The notes under the pieces were generated by a model. The model saw only the letters and a program-made list of their open reading frames with translations. It was not told the DNA's origin and searched no databases. Of a stretch of DNA of 64,000 nucleotides, positions 10,708-21,243 are shown piece after piece. The position numbers and the translations under genes are program-made. Source of the stretch: Phialophora verrucosa (lineage: Eukaryota; Ascomycota; Eurotiomycetes; Chaetothyriales; Herpotrichiellaceae); NCBI GenBank assembly GCA_002099365.1, contig MSED01000003.1, positions 3,534,001-3,598,000 on the forward strand, in the 5' to 3' direction. Position 1 is the first letter of the stretch; the number at the start of each line of letters is the position of its first letter.

Positions 10708-13575
10708 GTGGAGTTCTGCTTCTCCAGCCGTCGTCTCAGCTCACCTCCAACTACGGAGTGGATGGCGACCTCCTGGCAACAATTGGCAACGTCATATGGC
10801 CAAAATACCTCTATAGACCTGGCTCGGCAGCAAACATTCAATGCGACGCGTGCCGCTGGCGTGAAACGCACCATTGACGAAGTCCACAACGCCCAAGGTC
10901 CCCAACTAGGTCTTACCGTCCATCAACGTGCTGTCCGGCAGAGCCTACCGGCGCCCATCCACCACGACCAATACGAGCATCGTCCTGCCCGCCTCCAGGC
11001 AAGCCGAATTGTCTCGGCAGTGGCATATGGTACCCAGGCCGCCGCCCAGCCAATTGCAGCGCCTCCATCTGCCGTACGGTCAACGCCAGGGCCATCCCAA
11101 AATCCTCTCCTGAACCTCCGCCATCCTCGATACGGTTTGCCCGGCAAGCTGGTCGAGAACTTCGAAGCCCTGGGTGTGCGTGCCATCTATCCTTGGCAGT
11201 CTTCTTGTCTACTTGGCAGAGGGCTCTTGACCGGAGAGCAGAATTTGGTTTATACTGCTCCGACAGGCGGCGGCAAGTCCCTTGTGGCAGACGTCATTCT
11301 ACTCAAACGAGTCATCGAAAATCCAACGAAAAAAGCAATCCTGGTACTCCCATACGTTGCACTCGTGCAAGAGAAGCTGAGATGGTTGCGCTCGCTGGCT
11401 GAAGGTGTCATCAAGCCTAGCGACGAGGTGGTCGACGGTCCTCCATCACCAACTTGGCGTCGTTCGAGCACAAACGTTCGAATCAGCGGGTTCTTCGGCG
11501 GAAGCAGACATAATGTTAATTGGTCAGACTGCGATGTAGCTGTCTGTACCATCGAGAAGGCCAACTCCCTTGTGAACACTGCTATTGAAGAAGGCAAACA
11601 TGGTGACATATGTGTGGTGGTCCTTGACGAACTACACATGATTAATGACGAACACCGGGGTTATCTGATGGAGCTTCTGGCAACGAAGCTGATGACCTTG
11701 GAGTCGCCAGAAACCAAAGTCCAAGTGGTCGGGATGAGTGCGACCCTACCTAACCCGCAGTTATTAGCACACTGGCTCAAAGCGAAGTTCTATGTCGCCA
11801 AGTACCGTCCCATACCGGTCGAAGAACATCTCGTGTACGACAATGCGATCTATCCTACAGCGAATGCAAAGGAGTTCTTTCGCACTGCCAGTCAACTGAC
11901 CAGTGAGGATGCGATATCGACACCACGGCCACAGCCTCAAAGAACAATCCAGAAATCAACCCACCACGAACTGGCAAACCCCTTGACCAATGCTGTCGTA
12001 GCACTAGCAGTCGACACCGCCATTGCAGGTCATGGCGCTCTGGTATTTTGCAGCAGCCGCACGGGCTCCGAGAAAACGGCTCTCTTGATCAGCGACGCAT
12101 TGCCTATTGATCACGTCGACCAAGACACCTTGGACAAGCGACAAGATCTTCTGGCGTCATTGCGAGCTCTTCCTGGCGGTTTCGAACCTTCATTTTCCAA
12201 GACATTACCCTGCGGCGTCGCCTTCCATCATGCAGGTCTCACCACAGAAGAGCGAGAGTTGGTAGCCGAGGCATACGACAAAGGAGTTCTAAAGGTGATG
12301 GTCGCCACGTGCAGCCTTGCAGCTGGCATTAATCTGCCTGCGAGAAGGGTGATTCTCAACGGAGCTCGAATGGGTAGAGACTTCGTGGGACCTGCGATGC
12401 TTCGACAGATGCGCGGGCGAGCTGGTCGCAAAGGAAAAGACGAAGTCGGTGAGACTTACCTCTGCTGTCACAAGAACGACTTGGAGGCTGTCGCGGAGCT
12501 GCTTGAGGCGGAGTTGCCGCCGGTGGAAAGCTGCTTGACTCCCGAGAAGAGAGGAATCACAAGAGCCCTACTCGAAATCATTGGCACTCGAATGGCTTCC
12601 AGCAAAAGCTCGGTGGATGACTATGTTCGGTCTTCCTTGCTTTGGCACACAATGGATCATGCCAGGGTGCTGCAAATGGTTGAGAAAGCAATCGCCGAAC
12701 TCATAGAGCATCAATTGATCCAGAGAGGTCAACATGACGACTGCTTCGAACCAACGAGGGTGGGCACGGCGGTCGTCGCATCCGGAGTCAGTCCCGAGGA
12801 TGGAGTGTTTGTCCATTCTGAGCTGCGGCGCGCACTCGAATGCTTCGTGATGGACGGCGAAATGCACATCTTCTACCTCTTCACCCCGGTGCAGACGGCG
12901 AATCTCGCTGAGATTTCTTGGTTGACGTTCCGGAATCAACTGGAAGATCTGGATGACAGCAGCATGAGAGCGATTCGACTTGTGGGCGTTGATCCTGCTT
13001 TCGTCAATAGACTGGTCAATAGTGGTGGTGAGCTGAAAGAGAACACGGCGGACGAGATTCGCCTTGCGCGGGTGTATCGGAGGACGTACTCGGCTTTTCA
13101 GCTTCGCGATCTGTGCAATGAGATGCCTGTGCATGAAGTGAGCCTCAAATATTCTGTACCGCGAGGACAAGTCCAGAACCTGTCGCAGACGTGCCACGGA
13201 TTCGCCGCTGGCATGGTCAAGTTCTGTGAACGAATGGGTTGGGGGATGCTTCGAGCTGTACAGGAACATATGCTTGACCGACTTCACGCAGGAGCCCGAG
13301 CCGATCTGCTGGAGATGGCTCAAGTCGCGTTTGTCAAGAGTCGTATGGCGCGCATCTTCTGGGAGAATGGCTTCAAGAGTATTCGCGCTCTCAGCGAGGC
13401 GGACCCTCAAGCTTTGGTACCTGTAATAGCGCAGGCTCAGGCTAGGAAAATGAAGCTACAAGGTGCAGCTGCAACCAAATTCCGGGAGAAGCTGCTTGCA
13501 AAAGCAGAGATTATCGTCAGCAGTGCGAACAAGTTGTGGGTGAAGCAGCAGATGGCACAGTGGGAGGAGGAGTAA
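10708..13575 (+). CDS. HELQ / Pol-theta-type superfamily 2 DNA helicase
   Basis: A Ski2-like 3'-5' DNA helicase of the HELQ/Mus301 and Pol theta N-terminal group, acting in crosslink and double-strand-break repair. The gene is one uninterrupted 955-codon ORF. An in-frame ATG at 10762 (MATSWQQLATSYG) may be the real start. Visible motifs in order: IYPWQSSCL (Q-like), Walker A APTGGGKSLVADV, LPYVALVQEK (Ia), IEKANSLVN, the box VVLDELHMINDEHRG (DELH), VVGMSATLPN (III), VFCSSRTGSEKTA (IV), VMVATCSLAAGINLPAR (V) and QMRGRAGRKG (VI). A winged-helix and helical ratchet region follows. There is no polymerase domain: the ORF ends at about 955 aa, matching helicase-only HELQ homologues. Fungal annotations often call this protein 'DNA polymerase theta subunit', which would be misleading here. 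Confidence 0.9.
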   Translation: MEFCFSSRRLSSPPTTEWMATSWQQLATSYGQNTSIDLARQQTFNATRAAGVKRTIDEVHNAQGPQLGLTVHQRAVRQSLPAPIHHDQYEHRPARLQASRIVSAVAYGTQAAAQPIAAPPSAVRSTPGPSQNPLLNLRHPRYGLPGKLVENFEALGVRAIYPWQSSCLLGRGLLTGEQNLVYTAPTGGGKSLVADVILLKRVIENPTKKAILVLPYVALVQEKLRWLRSLAEGVIKPSDEVVDGPPSPTWRRSSTNVRISGFFGGSRHNVNWSDCDVAVCTIEKANSLVNTAIEEGKHGDICVVVLDELHMINDEHRGYLMELLATKLMTLESPETKVQVVGMSATLPNPQLLAHWLKAKFYVAKYRPIPVEEHLVYDNAIYPTANAKEFFRTASQLTSEDAISTPRPQPQRTIQKSTHHELANPLTNAVVALAVDTAIAGHGALVFCSSRTGSEKTALLISDALPIDHVDQDTLDKRQDLLASLRALPGGFEPSFSKTLPCGVAFHHAGLTTEERELVAEAYDKGVLKVMVATCSLAAGINLPARRVILNGARMGRDFVGPAMLRQMRGRAGRKGKDEVGETYLCCHKNDLEAVAELLEAELPPVESCLTPEKRGITRALLEIIGTRMASSKSSVDDYVRSSLLWHTMDHARVLQMVEKAIAELIEHQLIQRGQHDDCFEPTRVGTAVVASGVSPEDGVFVHSELRRALECFVMDGEMHIFYLFTPVQTANLAEISWLTFRNQLEDLDDSSMRAIRLVGVDPAFVNRLVNSGGELKENTADEIRLARVYRRTYSAFQLRDLCNEMPVHEVSLKYSVPRGQVQNLSQTCHGFAAGMVKFCERMGWGMLRAVQEHMLDRLHAGARADLLEMAQVAFVKSRMARIFWENGFKSIRALSEADPQALVPVIAQAQARKMKLQGAAATKFREKLLAKAEIIVSSANKLWVKQQMAQWEEE

Positions 13576-15035
13576 TGAGCTGGATATTTCATCGCCCACT
13601 GGGCTTGTCCGATCCTACACCACAATTGGTCCGATCAACGCTCTCTCCAGTGAGCTTCGACGATGACGAGATTTTTGGTGCCTTGCATTAGCCCTGTTGA
13701 AAGTTTGGGCCAGGGCATCAGGGGAGATGTATGCAAGCGGTAATAAGTACTTTCCAGTTGTGGACCACTTGGTGTCGAATCACTGCCGAGACTGGTGAAC
13801 CTGAGGGTGACGATATGGATAGCGCTGCGTACCGAGCACTGTTCCTGTGCATCTTGGTGCTAGAGACGCAAGCGAGGCGACCCTATGTCGGCATGGTATG
13901 ATCTCAATCGGCGTTGGGGTTCTCGCCGAGACGCCGACGAGCTTGGGTACCAATGCCTCGACAGGCACTTTTGGGCAGGCCGGGAGGAGGCGGCTGCATG
14001 GTCTGATGGCTTGCATATCACGGGGGACCAGCGCGAGCTGACAAACAGGGAGGCGTGTTCCGGATTATCCAATGTTGGCCTGTCGAACTGTCACCTCAGA
14101 GTGGGAGTGAAGCTTTGGCTGCTTCATGGTATGGTGGATTACAAACAGTACATGCGAGTTGCTGGTTGCAGTTCCGCACTTTGAAAACAGCAGCTTCGCC
14201 GTCATTGGCCGTGCTTTGGCAATCCTCTGTCAGCTTTTCGTAATTGTCTTCGCAGGGACCCAGGGACCCCTATGGGTCGGAGAATCGGCGGGCGCCACCC
14301 CCCCTTAGCGCCCATCATGCTGCTGAAAGTTTGAGCCACTGTTGGTGCTCGGCGGCAGGCTGTAGAGAAGAGGTTGCGACCTTGGTAGGGGAAGTACGTA
14401 TAGCACTGTCCAGTACTACCTGGAGTGCAGTGGACAGAGGCAATATCATGGCGAATTCCAGGTTGTGTAATGCTGCTGTAATACATCTCAGATGCCGGCG
14501 CATCGAGGCATTCCGTGCCTTGACCCCCCTCCGGCGGTGGCTATCGAGCCTCCGTAATCCGCAAACTAGCCGCCGTCGCTGGCGTCATTCCATGCCCCCC
14601 ACCAGCCACCTGGCTCGCACTCCTGAGCACCATTCCCATGCGGGGTTACGGTCCATGCCCCTGCTGGTTGCTCTTCGATACCTGGGAGTGGATTGGTAAA
14701 GTCAGGGTAAGCTCGGCTCAGGAACGACATCGCTCGTGTTTTCCACGTAGTCCAAGCCAAGGCATGTGTGCTCGGATTGGTGCAGAGACTGGGAGTAAAC
14801 AATTCTCCGCGCCTCGACTGAAGGTCCATTCGAGCAAGGATCGAGAGGTTGAGCTCCATCCCTCAGCACATACATGCCTTGAAGCGGAAGTCACTACGGA
14901 TACAAAAACCGCGAACTATTCCTCCCAGCCGTTCCCGTTCTTCTTCCTCCTCGTCTCACGCCTGGGCTTCATCTTGACCTCTGTCTGTGTCTGTTGACTG
15001 CGCACCTCTTTGCTCACACTTGTAAATCAATCACG
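13576..15035. other. Intergenic region between the HELQ-like gene and the flavodoxin-like gene
   Basis: About 1.46 kb with only short unsupported ORFs on both strands. The last 70 bp before the next start codon (about 14930-15000) are strongly pyrimidine-rich, a common core-promoter feature of highly expressed fungal genes. Confidence 0.45.
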
Positions 15036-15793
15036 ATGGCTCCCAAAGTCGCTATCATCTACGTACGTCTCAATTGCTGCCTTGGTCCACGGCAGTCTAC
15101 TTGTCGTCCTTCGGTCTACCTGCTAACTGCTCTTTCTGGACCTGTAGTACTCCATGTATGGCCATGTTGCCAAGCTAGCTGAGGCCGAGAAGAAGGGTAT
15201 CGAAGAGGCCGGTGGCAAAGTGGATCTCTATCAGTATGTCCTGAGCGACGGCGGCTCCGGGATAGCAACGGCTAACCAGTGGCTCCTCCAGAATCGAAGA
15301 AACCCTCAACGAGGAAATCCTGGGCAAGATGCATGCGCCCCCTCAAGGCAAGGCCGTTCCCTTCGCTACCCCCGACGTCATGAAAGAGTATGATGCCTTC
15401 CTCTTTGGCATCCCGACTCGCTACGGCACATACTCTGCTCAGTGGAAGACATTCATCGACAGACTCGGCCAACTGTGGCAGTCCGGCGCCCTGTTTGGAA
15501 AGTACTTTGGCCTCTTCGTCAGCACTGCCACCGCAGGTGGTGGCCAAGAAACCACAGCCATCACAGCTCTCTCCTCGTGGGTTCACCAAGGCATGATCTA
15601 CGTTCCTCTTGGATATGCCACGGCCTTCCCTCTCCTGGCCAACTTGAATGAAGTTCGCGGCGGTAGCCCATGGGGTGCAGGCACGTTCGCTGCCGGCGAC
15701 GGCTCAAGACAGCCCACGCCCAACGAACTGGAGTTGGCCAAGATCCAGGGCAAGTCGTTCTACCAGGCCGTTTCCAAGGTCAACTTCGCATGA
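15036..15793 (+). CDS. pst2: Flavodoxin-like NAD(P)H:quinone oxidoreductase (Pst2/WrbA/Alt a 7 family)
   Basis: An FMN-dependent quinone reductase protecting against oxidative stress; yeast Pst2/Rfs1/Ycp4 associate with plasma-membrane eisosomes. Exons are 15036-15062, 15148-15233 and 15292-15793. The introns (85 and 58 nt) have CTAAC branch points (tgctaactg and ggctaacc). The spliced protein is 204 aa, the normal family length. It begins MAPKVAIIYYSMYGHVAKLA (phosphate-binding loop) and contains DLYQIEETLNEEILGKMHAPP, FGIPTRYGTYSAQWKTFIDR, STATAGGGQETT, PLGYATAF, GGSPWGAGTF and GDGSRQP, ending AVSKVNFA. It is related to the Alternaria Alt a 7 allergen. The stop is TGA followed by CTA G, the best-known eukaryotic readthrough context, and the frame continues open for 62 codons to a prenylation-like C-terminus (next entry). 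Confidence 0.95.
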
Positions 15794-15982
15794 CTAGATG
15801 GCAGCGCCCAAGACGCCAAACCAGCGGCTGCCGCGGCCAGTACCGAGAACGGTGTCAAGCCAGCTGAGCAGGGCGCAACAACAGGTGCCACCACCACGAA
15901 GACGACACAGCCAACGCAGCCGAATGAGAAGGACGAGGAGGGGGGACCTTGCGGCCTCCCGAAGAAATGTGTGATATTATGA
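15794..15982 (+). other. Candidate stop-codon readthrough extension encoding a CaaX-box tail
   Basis: Directly after the TGA at 15791-15793 the same frame stays open for 62 codons to a second TGA at 15980-15982. The tail is Ala/Thr/Lys/Glu-rich, like a flexible linker, and ends with Cys, Gly, Leu, Pro, Lys, Lys and then CVIL. CVIL fits a CaaX prenylation motif (a terminal Leu favours geranylgeranylation), with a basic pair before it and an extra Cys upstream that could be palmitoylated. UGA-CUA-G is an established leaky context, described for mammalian MDH1/LDHB and for fungal glycolytic enzymes. No GT-AG intron of sensible length that removes the stop and keeps frame was found. Inference: a minor membrane-anchored isoform of about 267 aa. 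A recent nonsense mutation in a formerly longer gene is the alternative. Confidence 0.6.
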
Positions 15983-16286
15983 TTGCCAGATCATGAAAGG
16001 CGAAGTGAGGGACGTGTGAAGCGGCAATAGAACCGAGAACTCAAGAGAAGACAATGATACCATTCTGTTACATATTCCAACTCTGGGCAAAAGTCGAATC
16101 CTAACTCGGCGCAATTCTCTTGGTTTGACCTTCACGGTGACGCGTACGCACTCGTAGTGGATGGTTGCAGGCCTCCACGCCTAGAAATTGTCTCCCCCGA
16201 GTGCGCCTTGGCCTCTGACGGGGAGCAACTTAGGCCACCTTCCAAGTTGGTGCAAGCCAGGTTCTCCAAAAGGTTGGTGACCTCCA

Positions 16287-18101
16287 TTGTCCTCAAATTC
16301 GCAGATGCCACATGACGGTTTACCAGCCTCATGTGAGCATACGTGTGATTCCAGTTGCATCTCGGTAGCCACTGCTCGAGACATGTCGAACGCGGACATG
16401 GCGACCACGATGCTGGCCATGTATGGCAGTTACCCCATCGCCAGCACCTTCGAAATTACAGACTCGAGTCCTGAACTGAGCAAGTTAGAAGTTCCTGCCT
16501 ACAGTGCCGCCTTCGACGTCGATTCATCGGCCAAAAGGCATGCTGCGTGTGATGAATGCAGTGCGTCACAAGCTAACGATGCTACCCGCGTGTGCTCATG
16601 AAGATTGGCAGGAAAGCGCAAGCTGAAATGCTCCGGCGATCCCACAGGATGCGAACGATGTGTCAAGCAGAAGCTGACGTGCCACTACTCGGCACAGAAA
16701 CAAATGGGAAGACCCAGAAAGAGACAGAAGACTGGCGATGCTCCTCGCGGCGATGATGATGAGGCTCCTCTCATGCGGTCGCCCGACACTGCTGGTCCGC
16801 GGTTGCGACAATCAGTCCACAAATCTCCGCCGGACGCGCTCGAGCCTGTGGTTGACCCGGATTTGACGGAGAAGGACATTGAGCGCACAAACTTCCAGAA
16901 TATATGCAACTCTTCGATCGCGCAGACTGTCAAGCGAGACGCCGCCGAAGCACGGGCTGCCGCGGCGAGGACAGTTCCCTCGGGTAGTAACAGCGGCCAC
17001 GCCCAGCCGAGCTCGCAGACCTCGAGTAATGCCTCCCCATATGATGTTCCGCGGACACCTAAAGAAGGCGGCGACATCGCAACCGTGACGCTTTATCCGA
17101 CGGATGTGTCGCAATGGCCTGATTTTAGCGATATGGCCATGCTGCCGGTGGTGATGACGGACAGGAATGAGCGTGAAAAGCCGTTTCGCGCCGGGCACGA
17201 TGGCACAAGCGGCGACCCCGGGCCTATTGCTGGAGCGACACCCTACTCAAACTATCTTGCAGGACCCGATGCTGACCCTAGCACACTGGGGCAACTTCCT
17301 ACCGTCCCAGCTTGTCCATGTCTACCCAACTTATATCTCACATTATCGACTCTCTCCACTTTATCTGCCTTTCCAGTCTCGTCGGGTATGATCGACACAC
17401 TGCTGAACGCCCACCGCACCTGCCGATCAGTCATATACTGCCCCGTCTGTCCTCAGAAGATGCAGACGGGGTCACAGAATGTGTTCTTGAGTACCATGTT
17501 GGTCACTGTGCTTGCGGACCACTGGCATCGCGTCAAAAGGGCCGGCGCAAAAGAACTGAAACTCGGTTTTGGCAGCTCGGACTCCGAGTCGATTGAGACG
17601 ATCGCACCCATGGGCATCAGGGAGGACCTTGAATGGCGTACATACGGATATCACATAATTCGAGCATTCGTCTTCGGTGACCATCCGATCCCCGATCCTC
17701 CCAACTCTATCACATCATCCTCGAAGAGAAAACCACAGATCTTACCGACCCACATCTCCTCGGAAGACAGTGACACCACTACCATCTATACCCTCGACTC
17801 GCTCGTGTACGCCCTCGAGAGGCGCCAGAAACAATGGCACGACGTGGAACCATACCATAATTCAAGGGAATTCCCGCCGAAGTTGGAACATCTTGGTTTG
17901 CAATCTGATGTCCATGGTCACACGCATGGGTTGCCTAGGGGCTATGCACCCGGGATGACATTGGAGGACATCAAGAAATGCGAGGATGAGCATCGGGCTA
18001 GCGGAGGTGCGGATGAGGGACTGTTGTGTTTGAAGATTGTGAAGCATAGTAGGATTATGATGAATAGCCTGGAGTGTTCTGTTCCCAGGGTGGAAGGCTG
18101 A
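16287..18101 (+). CDS. Zn(2)Cys(6) fungal transcription factor
   Basis: A nuclear DNA-binding regulator. Exon 1 is 16287-16560, the intron 16561-16611 (51 nt, GTGCGT...GGCAG, gctaacg branch) and exon 2 16612-18101, giving about 587 aa. The intron interrupts the zinc cluster: joining the exons gives CDECRKRKLKC followed by SGDPTGCERC and a final Cys six residues on. This is a perfect C-x2-C-x6-C-x6-C-x2-C-x6-C cluster, followed by a basic linker MGRPRKRQK that resembles an AT-hook (GRPRK). A Ser/Thr-rich middle is followed by a C-terminal region with spaced Cys (VIYCPVCPQK) similar in style to AflR-type C-terminal domains. The start is uncertain; in-frame ATGs at 16383 and later are alternatives. 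Target genes are unknown. Confidence 0.82.
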
Positions 18102-18587
18102 TTCCAGTTCGATTCTCACCACGACGGACCAGATGGTCATTCAGTGGAATGGGGATTTCGCTTGGCACGTAGTTCTCCTGGAGTCAAGCACATATTCTGC
18201 TCACATGGAGGTTTGGAACTTCCTGCCCACGGCGTGAGGTTCTCCCTCTCCTAGACTGGCTGTCGCCTAGGGGGCTCTCCAGGCAGCAACTCACCAAGCA
18301 AAGTGAGAGTCAAAGTGAGATAGGCGTGGAGGTGACGCCGGGGATACATCTCCGACGGTCCCTTTCTGACTCGGTTCTATTCTACCTCGGTGCAACTCGG
18401 CTACCACTGACCATCTCCAAACGTCAAGGCCAACGCCCATAGAGTGATGCATGAAATAGACAGGATGATCTCCGTTACCCTGGCCAAGCGATCCCCGGTA
18501 AACACAAGCCGTACTGTCATGCCAGCATCTCTACACCCTCGGTGAAGACAACACAACTATCGACATCGACATCGACATCGCGCCAAC
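18102..18587. other. Intergenic region upstream of the APH-family gene
   Basis: No gene seen. A short hexameric repeat (ATCGAC, about 18558-18580) lies immediately before the start codon, probably in the 5' UTR. Confidence 0.45.
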
Positions 18588-20416
18588 ATGAACCCCAACC
18601 CCACCGCTAAGGCCGGCTCACGACATGATCTCGACGACGCCTCGCTGGGGCGATACCTCGCCGAATCGAAATCGATACCGGGGTTGAAGGAGCCGGTTGT
18701 GACGACCAAGATCGGGTACGGACAGAGTAATCCGACTTATTTTGTCGATGATGCCGGGTAAGTACTAGTAATTAAGTGACTTGAGTGGGAGTGGTAGTGC
18801 GAGTGCGGTAGCTCAGCGTGTGCAAGAGGGAGGCTTGTGTTGTGCATGATATCAATACCGCGTTCTTTCAAATTACTGTACGGGTGCTTCGCTGACCCGT
18901 CTCATCCACATAGAGGTACACGCTACATTCTTCGCAAGAAGCCCGCCGGCGAGATCATAAGCCCCGTGGCTCACCAGGTGGACCGCGAGTACCGCGTGCT
19001 CAAGGCCCTGGGGAGTGTCGACGGCTTTCCCGTGCCGAGGGTATATACGCTATGCATGGATTCGAGTGTCATAGGCACGCCATTCTATGTATGTCATGTC
19101 TATCCGCCCGGATTCGTGTGCTTTCTCGCCTCGTTCTCGTGGGCAGCACGCTGACAGCAAGCTCCTCTACAGGTAATGGAGTTTGTCAAGGGCAGGATAA
19201 TTACAGATCCGGACCTGGGCGAGCTGTCGCCGTCGGATCGAAGGAAGGCGTGAGTCTTCCCACCCTTTTACTGTCCTCCCCCGGCTCCCCAAGCTGCCAA
19301 CTCACTGCCCTCCCGGAGCTGGCATATTAGAGTCTATGAGCCTTCTTTCCTCGCAGTTGAAAAGGCTCAAAGGTCTGTACTGATCATCCATGGGCCATCT
19401 TAGTTGGATTTCCCTAGTCGAGACGCTCGCCTGGCTTCACAGCATTGACCCCGACAGCATCGGACTGGGCACCTTTGGCAAGAAGACCGGCTTCTACAAA
19501 CGGCACTGCAATACCTTTTCGTGAGTCCGCCCATAGTTACGGCTAGTTCTGCAACGGTGGAGACAGCCTCGACCCGCCAACCTTTCCGCCATTCACACAG
19601 CCGAGCACTCTCATTCATCGCTAACGGCACCTCCAGTCGCATAGAAGCCCAACAGGCCAAAGTCAAGGACTTCAAGACAGGGAAGCAACTGGGCAGGGCG
19701 CACGAGCATTTCGACGAGATCGTCGACTTTGTCAGGCACGAGATGACCAGTGAGAGGTATGCCGTCGTGCACGGCGATTTCAAGTTCGACAATGTGGTGA
19801 GTAATGAATACACTCTTTCTTCTTTCTCCTGGTCCTCGGAGGCTGGTACCGACGTGACACACACACACACTCACCCATCGCTCTCAACACCGACTAGATC
19901 CTCCACCCTACCGAGCCCCGCGTGATAGCCGTCCTCGACTGGGAACTCTCGACGATCGGCAACCCGCTCATGGACGCCATCTACGTGATATCCCCCTTCT
20001 GGATAGACTTCCACAAAGCATCCCCCCACGATCTGTCCAGCGGCGGCGGCGGGGCCCCAAACGTCGGCATCTCCAACAGCACGACGACGACCTCGCCCTA
20101 CACGCCGGCCAACCGCGCCGCGTCCGGCATGCCCGACCCGGACGAGCTGCTCGACCGATACAGCCAGATCACGGGCTTTGATCCGCGCTTGGAGGGCCAG
20201 CCTCCCGGGAAGGACTTTGAGATCGCAAAGATCTTCCACTACGTCCGGGGCGGGACGATCAGTCATGGGATCCACGCGCGCACGTACGCGGGCCAGGCCA
20301 GCAGCGATTTCAGCCACGTCTATTTCCAGAATACGACCAAGATGCTCGACGCCGCGTGGGGGATGGTGAAGAAGATGAAGGGCCAAGATGGACATGGCGA
20401 GAAGGCGAGGTTATGA
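18588..20416 (+). CDS. APH-family phosphotransferase, similar to the kinase-like domain of ACAD10/ACAD11
   Basis: The aminoglycoside-phosphotransferase fold; stand-alone fungal members resemble the N-terminal domain of ACAD10/11, whose human versions phosphorylate 4-hydroxyacyl-CoAs. The substrate here is unknown. Six exons fit in frame: 18588-18757, 18914-19088, 19173-19249, 19404-19520, 19637-19796 and 19898-20416, giving 405 aa. Visible: TKIGYGQSNPTYFV (nucleotide loop), RYILRKKPAGEI (conserved Lys), VDREYRVLKAL, VPRVYTLC, the catalytic loop YAVVHGDFKFDNVILH (HGDxxxxN) and the metal-binding VIAVLDWELSTIGNPLMD. All expected catalytic residues are present. There is no attached acyl-CoA dehydrogenase domain. 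Intron 3 (154 nt) is longer than its neighbours and intron 5 contains a short AC dinucleotide run. Confidence 0.9.
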
Positions 20417-20711
20417 GTGGGCGGGGCGTGGGTATTGAGGACAGGACGGAAGTTGGGCTATGCGCCTCCCAGGCTGTAGGCAGAGACATACCAGCCGCGG
20501 ATGGCGTCGACGTGGTCCGCGAGGGTATCCGTATGTCTGGATGTACGTACGTAGTAGAGAGGAATCGAGGTCCAAATCCGAATGCAGAGCCAGATCCACA
20601 TCGAAGGTTAGGTTAATATCCCAATGCTCTCCCGCTCGATCGAAGCAAGATGCGCCTCCTGCCCCTAACTCGTACCCGCTTTCCCCCTTGCCCGACTCGT
20701 TCAACCACCAC

Positions 20712-20914
20712 ATAGTCAAAAGCGAAGCGAGTGTTGTCAACGTCGGGCGGTATAGTATTACATGGTCAAAAGCGAAACGAGTGCTGTCAACGTCGGGCGG
20801 TATAGTATTTCCATGGTCAAAAGAGAAACGAGTGCTGTCAACGTCGGGCGGTGTAGTATTTACATGGTCAAAAACGAAACGAGTGTTGTCAGCGTCGGGC
20901 GGTATAGTATTTAC
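20712..20914. repeat. 51-bp minisatellite, four tandem copies
   Basis: Copies lie at 20712-20761, 20762-20812, 20813-20863 and 20864-20914. Copies 2-4 are exactly 51 bp; copy 1 has lost one base. Each carries GTCAACGTCGGGCGGTATAG or a close variant. Because the unit is 17 codons long, frames stay open on both strands and create spurious ORFs with 17-residue repeats. Confidence 0.95.
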
Positions 20915-21024
20915 ATTAATGACATGGAGACGCACTTCCCACGAGGACACGAACGGTATGCACCGCGCAGGGCCACATGAACATGAACATGAACACGCAC
21001 GCACAATCAACGCCGTACAGTACG

Positions 21025-21243
21025 GGATTTCAATGCAATGCTATGCTGTGCTCGTGTCCAAGCTGTATAAGTGGTGTATTTCAATGCAACCTTCCTGTTC
21101 AAGCGGTGTCAACTGCGTATTTCAATGCTATGCCATGCTTGTGTTCAAGCGGTGTCAACTGCGTATTTCAATGCTATGCTATGCTCGTGTCCAAGCTGTA
21201 CAAACGGTGTATTTCAATGCAACGCTGTAGTCCAAGCGGTAAT
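21025..21243. repeat. Second minisatellite, about five copies of a 34-48 bp unit
   Basis: Each unit begins with a GTATTTCAATGC-like core (the first copy reads GGATTTCAATGC) at about 21025, 21073, 21115, 21161 and 21207, followed by variants of GTGTCCAAGC with GGTGTCAACT or CTGTACAA. Copies differ in length by internal TATGC or CAATGC duplications. It lies about 110 bp after the 51-bp minisatellite, separated by a short ATGAAC triplet-of-hexamers (about 20977-20996). Confidence 0.85.

Noticed and set aside
12568..13410. 280-codon - strand ORF opposite the HELQ-like gene
   Set aside because: Shadow; no motif, while the sense frame shows helicase C-terminal features.
15779..15840. A short intron that would remove the TGA in the flavodoxin-like gene
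   Set aside because: Candidate GT-AG pairs examined (26, 34, 46 and 62 nt from the GT at 15779, and alternatives from 15773) are either too short or break the frame, and they would remove the normal C-terminus.
20460..21230. 256-codon + strand ORF and the matching - strand ORF (20411-21010)
   Set aside because: Open only because the 51-bp minisatellite unit is a multiple of three; the 'repeats' appear in several frames and no gene-like ends or splice sites support coding.
21025..21243. Repeats with an ATTTCAATGC-like core, superficially like a CRISPR array
   Set aside because: Eukaryotic genome, units vary in length, no regular unique spacers and no cas genes; it is a minisatellite.
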